Shown piece by piece: positions 21,614 to 30,228 of a stretch of DNA of 32,530 nt. Under the pieces are notes generated by a model that worked only from the letters and a program-made list of their open reading frames with translations, searched no databases and was not told the origin of the DNA. Each line of letters begins with the position of its first letter. Positions within the stretch are counted from its first letter, which is position 1. The stretch is from NCBI RefSeq assembly GCF_047461615.1, contig NZ_JANSHI010000022.1:1-32530 (forward strand), given 5' to 3'. This stretch comes from Thermostichus sp047461615 (GTDB lineage Bacteria > Cyanobacteriota > Cyanobacteriia > Thermostichales > Thermostichaceae). Made by a program: the position numbers and the translations under genes.

Positions 21614-24041
21614 AGCGCAGCAGCGGCGTTGGGGATCCCTGAAGCAGAGCGGCCACTTGCTCCCAGGAGCTGCGGTACCAGGCCCGTTGGGCCTCCAGCT
21701 CTTCTTCCAGGGATCCCGTTGGACCAAACTCAGGGCAAGCATGCCCCAACGAACGCAGGCCCGCCACCAGGAGCGCTGGCGACAGCCACCACTGCTGGCC
21801 TAGGCGCAACAGATCCACCTGGGGATAGGTTTGCAGGTAGTGGCGCAGTTGCCGTTGTAGGGTGGCCGCGGAGGGTAGGGGCACGGTCTGCTGATGCACG
21901 GCAATGAGCGGCGCTTCGCCAGAAAGGCAGTGGAGCAGCCACTTGAGGTGCTCCAAAGAGGGGGGCCAGCTCCACAGCCACAATTGGTCGTAGCGGCGGC
22001 CCGCCTGGGGGCGGTCGTAGTCAAGAGTCAGCGGAGAGCGCCGCTCAGGTGCCAGAACCAAGGTGGGACGGCGAAAGCCGTAGAAGAGGATGGTTCCCTG
22101 CGCCTGGGGCAGGAGGTCAGAAAAGCGATCCACAACCTGCCACCGCAGCGGTCGGATGAGAGGCGGAGCAGGGCGGTAGAGAAGAAGGGGGGAGAGATCC
22201 CTTCTCTGTTGGGAGGGGGAGGATTTTCCGGGACTAGCCGCTTGGGCAGGCCGGATCCCGAGAATTTCCAGCTCTAGTTGGGTCTCGTCTTCCCACCGCT
22301 TGGCTTTGAGGGTGTAGGCAACATCAATCCGCTCGGGCAGGGGATAGGCTGCGGCCCCTCGCCAGACAGTGGCCCAGAGGGGACGGCGGCGGGCCCTGGC
22401 TCCCAGGGGAGAGCGGCAGGACTCAGGGGGATCCTGCAGCAGCAGCTTCAAGTGACTGGGGGCATTCTCGGCTGAGGAAACACCGCCCACAGCCCCAGGT
22501 CGGGGGCCAAATCGCTGCTGTTGCAACACCTGCAGGTTGCGGCTACAGAAGACCGGCTCCGGGTTGCCGATACCGCAGGGCTGGAGGCGCTGCAACTCTT
22601 GATAGAGGTCAAGAGTGAGGTCAGCTAGCGCCACCTCCAGGTCAATCTGCACCAGGGGCCGGATTTGTTCTGGCTGCAGGCGCTGTTGGGCCAATTGCCG
22701 CAGCCGCTTTTCCAAAAGGGGCCAGTTCTCTGCTTTTAGGCTAAAGCCGCCGGCGGCTGGGTGGCCGCCATGCTTAGTAAACAGATCTTTGCAGAACTCC
22801 AGGGCCTGGAACACGTCGAACTCCGGGATCCCCTGCCGCGCCGAGCCAGTAATCTCCCCCTGGCGCGACTGGCTGCCGATAAATACTGGACAGCCAAAGC
22901 GCTCCGCCAGCCGCGCGGCCACCAGGCCAATGACCCCTTTGTGCCAGCGCTGCTGGGGGGTTCCCAAAAGGATTAACACCCGCTCCTGCGGCAGATCCCA
23001 CCCTCGTTGGGCAATCTGCTCCAAAGCCTCGGCCTCGATGCGGCTGCACATCTCCTGCCGCACCTGGTTGAGGCGTTCACAGCGGCGGGCAAGTTTCTCC
23101 GCCTGCTGGGGATCGTCGGTGGTCAGCAGTTGAATCCCCATTGCCGGTTGGCCAATTCGCCCAATGGCGTTGATGCGGGGCCCCAAGCCAAACCCTACCC
23201 ACTCTGGCCGCAGCTCCTCTGTGGATCCCGTCATTCCCATCACCGCCAAGAGGGCGCGGATCCCGGCCACCTGGGAAGTGGGCAAAAGGGCTAGCCCCTG
23301 CTGCACCCAGAGGCGGTTTACCCCTGTCAGAGGGGCCAAATCGGCAATGGTGCCCACTGTACACAGCTCCAGCGCCACTCGCCCTAGCCGTTCATCGCCG
23401 CGGCGCTCCGCCAAGGCCTGGGCCAGTAGGTAGGCCACCCCCACCCCGGCCATTCCCCGGTAGGGAGACGACTCTGGGAGCTGCTTGGGGTTGAGGATGG
23501 CGTCGGCAGGGGGCAATTGGGAGGGCAGATCGTGGTGATCGGTCACGATCACCGCCAGCCCCAGCTCTTTGGCTAAACGGATGGGCTCGTGGGCAGCGAT
23601 GCCGTTGTCTACGGTGAGGATAAGGCGCACCCCTTCGCGGTGCAGCTCCTGCACCATGCGGCTGTTGAGACCATAGCCCTCCGTAAGGCGGCTGGGAATG
23701 CGGTAAACCACCGGCGTGCCCCGCAGCGCCCGCAGCAGCAGGGCTGTGCTGGTCATGCCGTCGGCATCGTAGTCGCCGCAGATGGCGATGGGCTCCTGCC
23801 GGCGCAGGGCTTTCTCCAACAGCTCCACCGCCAGGGGCAGGTCGGCGAAGTCCCGGCTGGGCGGCGGCAAGCAGGAGGGATCCGGCTGCAGGTAGTGGCG
23901 AACCTCGGCAGGGCTGCGGAGGCCGCGGTTGAGCAGGATCTGAGCCAGCAGAGGCGAAATCCCCACCGCCTCCGCCAACTGGCGCGCCCTTGGCTGGTCC
24001 TCAGGCTGGAATAGCCAGCGCTGCTCGAGGATTGCCGCCAT
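21603..24041 (-). CDS. recJ: Single-stranded-DNA-specific exonuclease RecJ
   Basis: A 5'-3' ssDNA exonuclease of recombination and mismatch or base-excision repair. The 812-aa protein carries the DHH phosphoesterase motifs: GDYDADG at residues 89-95, LTVDNGI near 142-148, TDHHDLP at 167-173, and DHHA1 motif HGGHPAAGGFSL near 423-434. An OB-fold region follows (LQPCGIGNPEPVF). The final 230 or so residues extend past the E. coli protein, which has about 577. This extension has no motif I recognise, though long RecJ forms are usual in cyanobacteria. ATG 24041 gives the normal N-terminus. Confidence 0.95.
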   Translation of the reverse strand: MAAILEQRWLFQPEDQPRARQLAEAVGISPLLAQILLNRGLRSPAEVRHYLQPDPSCLPPPSRDFADLPLAVELLEKALRRQEPIAICGDYDADGMTSTALLLRALRGTPVVYRIPSRLTEGYGLNSRMVQELHREGVRLILTVDNGIAAHEPIRLAKELGLAVIVTDHHDLPSQLPPADAILNPKQLPESSPYRGMAGVGVAYLLAQALAERRGDERLGRVALELCTVGTIADLAPLTGVNRLWVQQGLALLPTSQVAGIRALLAVMGMTGSTEELRPEWVGFGLGPRINAIGRIGQPAMGIQLLTTDDPQQAEKLARRCERLNQVRQEMCSRIEAEALEQIAQRGWDLPQERVLILLGTPQQRWHKGVIGLVAARLAERFGCPVFIGSQSRQGEITGSARQGIPEFDVFQALEFCKDLFTKHGGHPAAGGFSLKAENWPLLEKRLRQLAQQRLQPEQIRPLVQIDLEVALADLTLDLYQELQRLQPCGIGNPEPVFCSRNLQVLQQQRFGPRPGAVGGVSSAENAPSHLKLLLQDPPESCRSPLGARARRRPLWATVWRGAAAYPLPERIDVAYTLKAKRWEDETQLELEILGIRPAQAASPGKSSPSQQRRDLSPLLLYRPAPPLIRPLRWQVVDRFSDLLPQAQGTILFYGFRRPTLVLAPERRSPLTLDYDRPQAGRRYDQLWLWSWPPSLEHLKWLLHCLSGEAPLIAVHQQTVPLPSAATLQRQLRHYLQTYPQVDLLRLGQQWWLSPALLVAGLRSLGHACPEFGPTGSLEEELEAQRAWYRSSWEQVAALLQGSPTPLLRYGA

Positions 24042-24135
24042 CGCCGGAGTTAGATAGCCAAATGGCAGTGCTACAGTGAGCCTAGAGATCCTTTTTGAGC
24101 TTACTCCAAAACGCTACTCCGCTGGCTGGCTGCCG

Positions 24136-24543
24136 ATGTACTCTCTCCTACTTACCTACAGCCTTAACCCCCTGAGGGGACTGAAGCTGCTGGTTCGATC
24201 CTCTGAGCAGGCGTCCCTGGGGAATTTGGCGCGTCAGCTCTGGAGATCCCGGCAAGGGGGGCCGCGTCTTCAGATTGCGCTAGGCCGCCTGGTGCCCGAG
24301 CAAACCCAGCCCCTTTCCCCATGGGAGGTGCTGCTGCACTCGCAGTTTTTCATCGCCCTTGAAGCTACCTGGCCGGATCCCTCTCTGCCAGCTCTTCCTT
24401 CTAGCCAGGGATCCGCCATTCAGCTTGCCCGCTACACGGAAGGCTCCCAACCCTACAAGACTGAGATCATTCGCTTTTCCCTGGGAGGATCCCCTGCCCC
24501 TGCTGCCCCGCGTCGCTACAGCTACCGTCGCCGTCGCTTCTAG
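24136..24543 (+). CDS. Unrecognised basic protein
   Basis: A 135-aa product starting MYSLLLTYSLNPLRGLKLLV; the frame extends upstream to a GTG at 24076, leaving the start uncertain. The body has a mixed helix-strand pattern with SPWEVLLHSQFFIALEA in the middle and ends in an Arg/Tyr-rich tail (PRRYSYRRRRF) that could contact nucleic acid or membrane phosphates. There is no signal peptide or known domain I can name. It diverges from recJ with about 95 bp between the starts. The coding call rests on codon use resembling its neighbours and on the absence of a better frame. Confidence 0.6.
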   Translation: MYSLLLTYSLNPLRGLKLLVRSSEQASLGNLARQLWRSRQGGPRLQIALGRLVPEQTQPLSPWEVLLHSQFFIALEATWPDPSLPALPSSQGSAIQLARYTEGSQPYKTEIIRFSLGGSPAPAAPRRYSYRRRRF

Positions 24544-24718
24544 GGAGTGCAGGCAGCAAGCGTTGCCAAATCCTCCTCACTATACTGGAGGTAGACCTCA
24601 TTGCGCTTCTCCTGTGAACGCTGGGCTGCGCCACTGCCGCCAAAGGAGAGACCGACAGTGGGCTAGGTGGCGGGGAGAGACTAGTCTCTTGCCTAGCAGG
24701 GCTTGGCCAAGGCTGACA

Positions 24719-25747
24719 ATGGCGGCTTGGTGGGGCAGCTCCCTGGTGGCTAGTCTCCTTGCCTTGCCGCCTGCCTTTGCCCTAATCCGTTACCAAGTCC
24801 ATGTCCTGGCTGAGCGACCAGAAGCCTTAGCTCAGGTGCGCAGGCAGGTGCCGGATGCCTATTTTGTGCAGGGGGATGGCCAGGTCTTCATTCTGGCGGG
24901 AACGTTTGTCAACCGCAGCCACGCCCAACGCCGCCAGGCCGAGTTGGAACAGCTAGGGCTGCCCGTGCGGGTGGTGAGCCGCCAAGACAGGGATCCACCC
25001 CTGCCGCCGGCCTTTCTTGCCCCGCCAACGGCTCCTCCTTTCGACCCGCAGCGGCCTTTTGCCACCCAAGTGCCCAACCCCAGCAGAGATCCACGGCTGG
25101 AGGAGCGGGTACGCCGCTTCTTTCCCCAGGCTATAGAGGTGCGTTACCGCGGCCAGCCTGCCCTACAGACGGGGACTTTCTCTCGCCTATCACTGGCGCA
25201 GGAACAGGCCCGTTGGCTGACTGCTCAGGGCTTGCCGGCAGTGGTCGTGTCGCTGGCAGAAGAGAATGCCGCTTCACCGCCGCCTGCCCAAGGGGAACGC
25301 TATTGGGTGTTGGTGGCCGATCCCAGCGGCGAAAAATTGGCTGCTTTGGAGCACCTGCTGCCGGGATCCCTGCCCCTAATCTACGACAGCCGGCGGGTTG
25401 TGCGCACCGGCGGCTTTGCCGATCTGGCAACGGCCAGCGAGCAAGTGCGTTACCTAGCTAGCCACGGCTACGAGGCAGGGATCTTTCCCGCTGACCTGCG
25501 CCGCTCCCAACCTATCCTGGTTCGGGATTCTCCTCCATCCCTGCCTGCGGCTAGCTCGGCCGGGTTTTGGGTGGTGGTTCAGGCTGGCGAAGAGGCGCTG
25601 CCCAAGGTGCGGCAGTTTGCGCCCGATGCCTTTGTGCGCGGCTCAGTGATTCAGGTGGGCACCTACCGGCAGCGGGCCAATGCCGAACGGGCGCGGCGCA
25701 GCCTAGCCGAGGCGGGGTTTGATGCCCGCATTTTGCCGGTGAAGTAA
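24719..25747 (+). CDS. Secreted protein with four tandem SPOR-like repeats
   Basis: A 342-aa product with a signal peptide (MAAWWGSSLVASLLALPPAFA, cleavage near residue 21). Four units of 55-65 residues follow, each with the SPOR-like plan of a strand (YQVHVLAE, YWVLVADP, FWVVVQAG), a helix, a strand ending GTF/GGF/GTY, and an Ala/Arg-rich helix (AQRRQAELEQLGLPVRVV; AERARRSLAEAGFDARILPV). The second copy lacks a clear first strand. A Pro-rich linker separates units 1 and 2. SPOR domains bind denuded peptidoglycan at division sites, so an envelope role is plausible. The frame runs open upstream to 24359, overlapping the previous gene, but the signal peptide and AAGG upstream support ATG 24719. 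Confidence 0.75.
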   Translation: MAAWWGSSLVASLLALPPAFALIRYQVHVLAERPEALAQVRRQVPDAYFVQGDGQVFILAGTFVNRSHAQRRQAELEQLGLPVRVVSRQDRDPPLPPAFLAPPTAPPFDPQRPFATQVPNPSRDPRLEERVRRFFPQAIEVRYRGQPALQTGTFSRLSLAQEQARWLTAQGLPAVVVSLAEENAASPPPAQGERYWVLVADPSGEKLAALEHLLPGSLPLIYDSRRVVRTGGFADLATASEQVRYLASHGYEAGIFPADLRRSQPILVRDSPPSLPAASSAGFWVVVQAGEEALPKVRQFAPDAFVRGSVIQVGTYRQRANAERARRSLAEAGFDARILPVK

Positions 25748-25799
25748 ATGCTCCCCCTTCAGGCCTGCCGTGCCGTGAGAGGGAGACAGGGGTGGAGTC

Positions 25800-26594
25800 C
25801 TAGCGAGCCTGCTTGGCCTGTTGCAGCGTTTTCTCAAACACTTCCAAAGGCTGAGCCCCCGAGAAGGCAATGCCGTTCAAGATGAAATGGGGGGTACCGC
25901 TGATGCCCAGTTGAGAGGCCAGATCCATGTCTCGCTGTACAGCCCGCTCTGCCGCCCGGCTGCGCCGATCCCGATTGAACTTCTCCACGTTCAAGCCCAG
26001 CTTTTGGGCTGTAGCTACGTAAAACTCCTCCCCTAGCTGGGACTGATTGGCAAACAGCTCGTCGTGGAACTCCCAAAACTTGCCCTGGCGGTGAGCAGCC
26101 CAAGCGGCGCGCGCTGCCGCCATCGCCTCAGGGTGAATGCTGGTCAAGGGCAGGTGCTTGTACACCAAGGTTACCTCGTCCCCATGTCTAGCTATGAACT
26201 CCTTCAGAGTCTGATGGGCACGGGCACAGAAGGGACACTGAAAGTCGGAAAACTCCACCAACACCAGCCGCAAGGACTCGGAGCCGGTTCTGGGGGAATC
26301 GCCAATGACAGCGCGGGGGTTCTGCCGCAACTGCCGGCCAAACTCTTCTGCTAGCTTCTGCTGTTGCCGCTGCTGCTCTTCATACTGCCGCTGCTGGTAC
26401 TCCTGCACGGCCTCCAGGATCACCTGCGGATTCTTGCGGATGATCTCCAGCACCTGCTTCTCCAGGTCTGCCGGAGCTGCAAAGACAACAGGTGCTGTGC
26501 CGCTCATTCCCAGCCAAACTAGGAGCATGCCGAGCAGGCCGAGCTTGGCCAGCCCTTGTCCCCACCTGCCAAAAGCCCTCGCCAGACTTCCCAT
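25800..26594 (-). CDS. DsbA-like periplasmic thiol-disulfide oxidoreductase
   Basis: A 264-aa exported thioredoxin-fold protein. It has a signal peptide with a hydrophobic core at about residues 17-33 and cleavage near 39 (VFAA). A helical Gln/Glu-rich segment follows (about 41-95, EYQQRQYEEQQRQQQKLAEE). The DsbA-type domain has its active site CPFC at 120-123 in FSDFQCPFCARAH and the cis-proline loop SGTPHF near the C-terminus. This is the COG1651 group with the helical insertion EAMAAARAAWAAHRQGKFW. It may oxidise or isomerise cysteines of exported proteins; no VKOR or DsbB partner is nearby. ATG 26594 has GGGGGAG about 7 bases upstream. Confidence 0.9.
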   Translation of the reverse strand: MGSLARAFGRWGQGLAKLGLLGMLLVWLGMSGTAPVVFAAPADLEKQVLEIIRKNPQVILEAVQEYQQRQYEEQQRQQQKLAEEFGRQLRQNPRAVIGDSPRTGSESLRLVLVEFSDFQCPFCARAHQTLKEFIARHGDEVTLVYKHLPLTSIHPEAMAAARAAWAAHRQGKFWEFHDELFANQSQLGEEFYVATAQKLGLNVEKFNRDRRSRAAERAVQRDMDLASQLGISGTPHFILNGIAFSGAQPLEVFEKTLQQAKQAR

Positions 26595-26670
26595 CCCAAC
26601 TCCCCCTCGAGTACAAGCTTTTATTAGGCTAAGCCCAGGCGGCAGCCCTGTCTACCACCCCTTCGGGGGG

Positions 26671-27153
26671 TTAGGAGTGGGTGGCTTGCAAAAGCTGCTC
26701 CTTGATCCGCTGCAACTGGCTGGCCCAGCGGGGATCCGGCTCAACAGCCTCTTTTGCCTCAGGGCCCGCCTTGACACGCTGGCGCTGCTTCTTGCCTGAA
26801 GTAGACTTCTCCCCTGCTGTTTTGGAACCTTTGGCCGGTTCCCGGGCGGAGTCCTTGGCGGGGGAAGGGGAGACTGCTGCTTTGGCTTCGGCACCTTCCC
26901 GTTTCTCGCGCGGCTGGGCAAGTTCAATGCGCAAGTTGACGTCGCCAAAGCTGTGGCCGTTGAATTTCTCGATATACTGCTGCGCCTGTTCCTCAGTGCT
27001 TACCGTAACAAAACCAAAGCCGCGGCACTTGCCGGTCTTCCGATCCCGAATGACCTTGGTGGAAATGACCTCACCTGCAGATCTGAAGAGCTTCTCCAGG
27101 GCCTCGCGATCTACCTCTGCCGGCAGATTTCCAACGTACAGACGAACGGGCAT
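26671..27153 (-). CDS. RRM-type RNA-binding protein with charged C-terminal tail
   Basis: A 160-aa protein with one RNA recognition motif at about residues 3-80: RNP2 is LYVGNL (5-10) and RNP1 is KCRGFGFV (42-49). It belongs to the cyanobacterial Rbp family, small cold- or stress-responsive proteins. Most Rbps are near 80-110 residues with a short or Gly-rich tail. Here residues 81-160 are an Ala/Lys/Glu/Ser-rich, probably disordered tail ending in a short helix (WASQLQRIKEQLLQ). ATG 27153 opens directly on the first RRM strand and has AAGGAG about 12 bases upstream. A longer frame to 27231 adds unlikely sequence. The leader contains an AT-rich inverted repeat. Confidence 0.92.
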   Translation of the reverse strand: MPVRLYVGNLPAEVDREALEKLFRSAGEVISTKVIRDRKTGKCRGFGFVTVSTEEQAQQYIEKFNGHSFGDVNLRIELAQPREKREGAEAKAAVSPSPAKDSAREPAKGSKTAGEKSTSGKKQRQRVKAGPEAKEAVEPDPRWASQLQRIKEQLLQATHS

Positions 27154-27249
27154 AAGACCGTGAAGCTCCTTAGCGAGAGGACAGAAATCCAGCCTGCACA
27201 GGGCCAATCCAGAAGCACCGCATAAGGCCACCTTTTAAAAATTTACCTC

Positions 27250-27269
27250 AACTTTTAGCCAAAAAAGTT
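27250..27269 (-). promoter_or_regulatory. AT-rich inverted repeat upstream of the RRM gene
   Basis: AACTTTT (27250-27256) and AAAAGTT (27263-27269) are perfect inverted copies around six bases, about 97 bp before the RRM start and 32 bp past the proA stop. The block is unusually AT-rich for this window. It could be an operator or the promoter region of the RRM gene, or the RNA end of proA; it does not look like a standard GC-rich terminator. Confidence 0.4.
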
Positions 27270-27300
27270 AAGACAACCCAGCTGGTCAAGGGGATCCCTT

Positions 27301-28653
27301 CTAGGCTAAGCCGGTAACGTTTAAGCGATCCCGATGCAGGAAGGGACGGGCCTGAGGGCCGGTATAGTCAGCTACAAGATGGCCTCGCCCCCGCAGTTGG
27401 TAGCGGTAGGTTACTAGGCCTTCCAAGCCTACCGGGCCCCGGGGTGGCAGCTTTTGGGTGCTAATGCCCACTTCTGCCCCAAAGCCGTAGCGAAAGCCAT
27501 CGGCAAAGCGGGTGGAGGCGTTGTGAAAGACCCCTGCTGCGTCCACTTCGTCGAGAAAGCGCTGGGCAGCGACGGCATCTTCGGTCACGATGGCCTCGGT
27601 GTGCCGGGATCCGTACTGTTGGATGTGGGCAATGGCCTCGTCGAGGGAATCCACCATTTTAATGGCTAGAATCAAGTCGGCGTACTCAGTGCTCCAGTCA
27701 GCTTCAGTGGCCGGGATCAGATCGGGCACCAGCTCGCGGCAGCGGGGATCCCCGCGCAACTCTACCCCTTTCTCGCGCAGCGCTTGCACGGCCAGAGGCA
27801 AGAACCGGGGAGCAATCTCTGCATGGACTAATAGGGTCTCGATAGCGTTGCAGGCGGCAGGGTACTGGGTTTTGCTATCTAGGGTTAGCCTCACCGCCAT
27901 GTCCACATCAGCAGCCCGATCCACGTACAGGTGGCACAGCCCATCCGCATGGCCCAGAACCGGGATGCGGGTATTCTCCATAATGTAGCGGACAAAGCTG
28001 CTGGAGCCGCGGGGAATGATTAGGTCCACCAGACCTTCCAGTTGCAGCAGCTCTTTAATCTCCTCGCGACGGGTGAGCAACTGCAAAGATTCCCTAGGAA
28101 AGTCGGGAACTTGCCGCAGCCCCGCCTGCAGCGCGGCCATCAACGCTTGGCAGGAGCAGAGCGCCTCCGATCCGCCTTTAAGCAGGACGCTGTTGCCCGT
28201 CTTTACTGCTAGGGCAGCAATTTGCACCAGAGCGTCGGGCCGCGACTCAAAGATGACGCCTAGTACTCCCAGGGGATAGGTGCGCCGCTCCAGCACCAGC
28301 CCCTCGTCCAGCTCGCGGATGAGGAGGGATCGCCCTACCGGGTCGGGCAGCCGCCTCACCTGCTGGACTCCAGCTACCATCTCCGCCAACTTGTGGGCAT
28401 CCAACTTTAGGCGGGCATAGGCCGCAGCCGACAACTCCCCCCTTTTAACCTGCTCCGCTGCCCGCTCCAGATCTTCCCGATTGGCCGCTAGGATGGCCTC
28501 TTGCTGTTCCAGCAAAGCTGTGGCCATGGCCTCGAGAGCCGCATCCCGAACCTCAGTGGGCAAGGTGGCTGTGCGCTGGGCGGCAGCTCGAGCCGTCTGC
28601 ACCTGAACTAGCAGGGAGGAGTTGGCAGTTCTTGCAGGAGCTCCAGGAGACAT
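27301..28653 (-). CDS. proA: Glutamate-5-semialdehyde dehydrogenase (gamma-glutamyl phosphate reductase)
   Basis: Reduces gamma-glutamyl phosphate with NADPH in the second step of proline synthesis. The product has about 450 residues from ATG 28653; an in-frame TTG at 28677 would add eight. Signatures of the ALDH-fold GPR family are intact: PLGVLGVIFESRPDAL at about 128-143, LLKGGSEA, IPRGSSSFVR, and the catalytic Cys268 in TQYPAACNAIETLL. The end shows RYGFGAEVGISTQKLPPRGPVGL. Length is normal. No proB adjoins. It diverges from the protease gene with about 220 bp between the starts. Confidence 0.96.
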   Translation of the reverse strand: MSPGAPARTANSSLLVQVQTARAAAQRTATLPTEVRDAALEAMATALLEQQEAILAANREDLERAAEQVKRGELSAAAYARLKLDAHKLAEMVAGVQQVRRLPDPVGRSLLIRELDEGLVLERRTYPLGVLGVIFESRPDALVQIAALAVKTGNSVLLKGGSEALCSCQALMAALQAGLRQVPDFPRESLQLLTRREEIKELLQLEGLVDLIIPRGSSSFVRYIMENTRIPVLGHADGLCHLYVDRAADVDMAVRLTLDSKTQYPAACNAIETLLVHAEIAPRFLPLAVQALREKGVELRGDPRCRELVPDLIPATEADWSTEYADLILAIKMVDSLDEAIAHIQQYGSRHTEAIVTEDAVAAQRFLDEVDAAGVFHNASTRFADGFRYGFGAEVGISTQKLPPRGPVGLEGLVTYRYQLRGRGHLVADYTGPQARPFLHRDRLNVTGLA

Positions 28654-28876
28654 GGGCAGAGAGGCAACAAAACCCAACCCAAGAGACTACAAAAAGTTGC
28701 AATCTAATGGGATCCTGGGAGCAGCCTTGCCAGAATCCCTATGCTAGCTTGGGCAAAACTGGGCAGTCCTCTCAGCAGCCTATCAGAATTTGGACGCTGC
28801 TAGCTGCCCCTAGAGGAGCCTAGTCTGGCAAAACCCAGCCCATCTTCAACCAGTACCGTGTTTTCCAGGAGAGCCG

Positions 28877-30172
28877 ATGAGAAAACGTGGGTTTGTGGTG
28901 AGTGCAACGGCTGCCGTGGTTACAGCCGTGTCGTTGGTTGGCGTGCAGCTATCCATGCCAGGTTGGGCGGGGTTTCGCCGGGATCCCAAAGAAGTGGTGG
29001 ACGAAGTTTGGCAGATTGTCAATCGGGAGTACGTCGATCCTTCCTTTAACTCCGTCGACTGGGAAGCGGTGCGCCGCGAGCTGCTCAGTAGAGAATATGC
29101 CACCCGCGAGGAGGCCTACAAGGCCATTCGCGAGGCCCTTAAGAAGCTCAACGATCCCTACACCCGCTTCTTGGATCCGGAGCAGTTTGCCAGCATGCAG
29201 ATCGAGACCTCGGGGGAGCTGACCGGCGTGGGGATCACGCTGGGTGTGGATCAGGAGACCAATGAGCTGGTTGTGATCTCGCCAATTGAGGGATCCCCTG
29301 CCGATCGCGCTGGGATCAAGTCCAAGGACGTTATCGTGCGTATTGACGACAGATCCACCGAGGGCATGGACACCAATACTGCCGTCAGCCTCATTCGCGG
29401 TGAGCCAGGCACCCGGGTACGGCTAACCATTCGCCGCGAGGGAGAAGGGCTGAAGGTGTTTGACTTGGTGCGGGAGAGAATTGAGCTAGCTACAGTACGC
29501 CACGAGGCTCGCAAAGAAAATGGCCTGCTCATCGGCTATATCCGCATCACCCAGTTTTCCGGCAACGCCGCCGAAAAGGTGCGCCAGGCCATTCGCGACC
29601 TGGAAAAACAAGGGGTGGCTGCCTACGTGCTGGATCTACGGGCCAATCCTGGGGGGCTGCTCCACGCCAGTGCCGAAATTGCGCGCCTGTGGATCAATCG
29701 AGGGAGCATTGTCTCGACGGTGAATCGGCAAGGGGAGCAGGATCGCCTTGTGGCCAACAACAGCGCCCTCACCGATAAGCCTTTGGCCGTCTTGGTGGAT
29801 GGGGGTTCTGCCAGCGCCAGCGAGATCCTCTCCGGCGCCTTGCAAGATAACCGGCGCGCTGTGATCGTTGGCACGCAAACCTTTGGCAAGGGCCTGGTGC
29901 AGTCGGTGCATCCCCTCTCCGACGGGTCGGGGTTGGCAGTCACCATTGCCCGCTACCGCACTCCCAAGGGCACCGAGATTGACCACAAGGGTATCACTCC
30001 CGACATTGTGGTGGAGCTGTCGGAGGCAGATCTGAAGCGCCTCAGCAAGAACCGCGAACTGGTAGCCACTGCCGCTGATCCGCAGTATGCGGCTGCTATT
30101 CGCGCCCTCCAGGCCCAAATTGCAGCCCGCCGGCAACAGGCTTCCAGCGTCGTTCGTTCCTCTTCTCGGTAG
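28877..30172 (+). CDS. Carboxyl-terminal processing protease (S41 family, CtpA/CtpB type)
   Basis: A 431-aa exported serine protease. The signal peptide covers about residues 1-32. A helical region (VVDEVWQIVNREYVDP) precedes the PDZ domain at about 105-200 (GVGITLG, SPADRAGIKSKDVIVRIDD). The S41 core shows YIRITQF, LDLRANPGGLL, and the catalytic Ser313 in GGSASASE with Lys338 in TFGKG. The 25-residue spacing equals that of the algal D1 protease dyad as I remember it. Cyanobacteria have several paralogues, one (CtpA) trimming the D1 protein of photosystem II; I cannot tell which this is. AGGAG lies seven bases before the ATG. Confidence 0.94.
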   Translation: MRKRGFVVSATAAVVTAVSLVGVQLSMPGWAGFRRDPKEVVDEVWQIVNREYVDPSFNSVDWEAVRRELLSREYATREEAYKAIREALKKLNDPYTRFLDPEQFASMQIETSGELTGVGITLGVDQETNELVVISPIEGSPADRAGIKSKDVIVRIDDRSTEGMDTNTAVSLIRGEPGTRVRLTIRREGEGLKVFDLVRERIELATVRHEARKENGLLIGYIRITQFSGNAAEKVRQAIRDLEKQGVAAYVLDLRANPGGLLHASAEIARLWINRGSIVSTVNRQGEQDRLVANNSALTDKPLAVLVDGGSASASEILSGALQDNRRAVIVGTQTFGKGLVQSVHPLSDGSGLAVTIARYRTPKGTEIDHKGITPDIVVELSEADLKRLSKNRELVATAADPQYAAAIRALQAQIAARRQQASSVVRSSSR

Positions 30173-30228
30173 GCGGTGCTAACCCTAGGTGGGAAAGGCT
30201 TTATCGTCGGCAGGCAGGGTAGGCGAGG

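Noticed and set aside
21613..21742. N-terminal extension of the metallophosphoesterase
   Set aside because: The extra 43 codons lie fully within recJ in another frame, and the metal-binding fold begins right at ATG 21613.
24359..24718. 120-codon N-terminal extension of the SPOR-repeat protein
   Set aside because: It overlaps the preceding gene by 185 bases and would bury a clear signal peptide that starts at ATG 24719.
26658..26669. CCCC-TTCG-GGGG hairpin at the end of the RRM gene as terminator
   Set aside because: The stem is only four pairs and no T-run follows on the minus strand.
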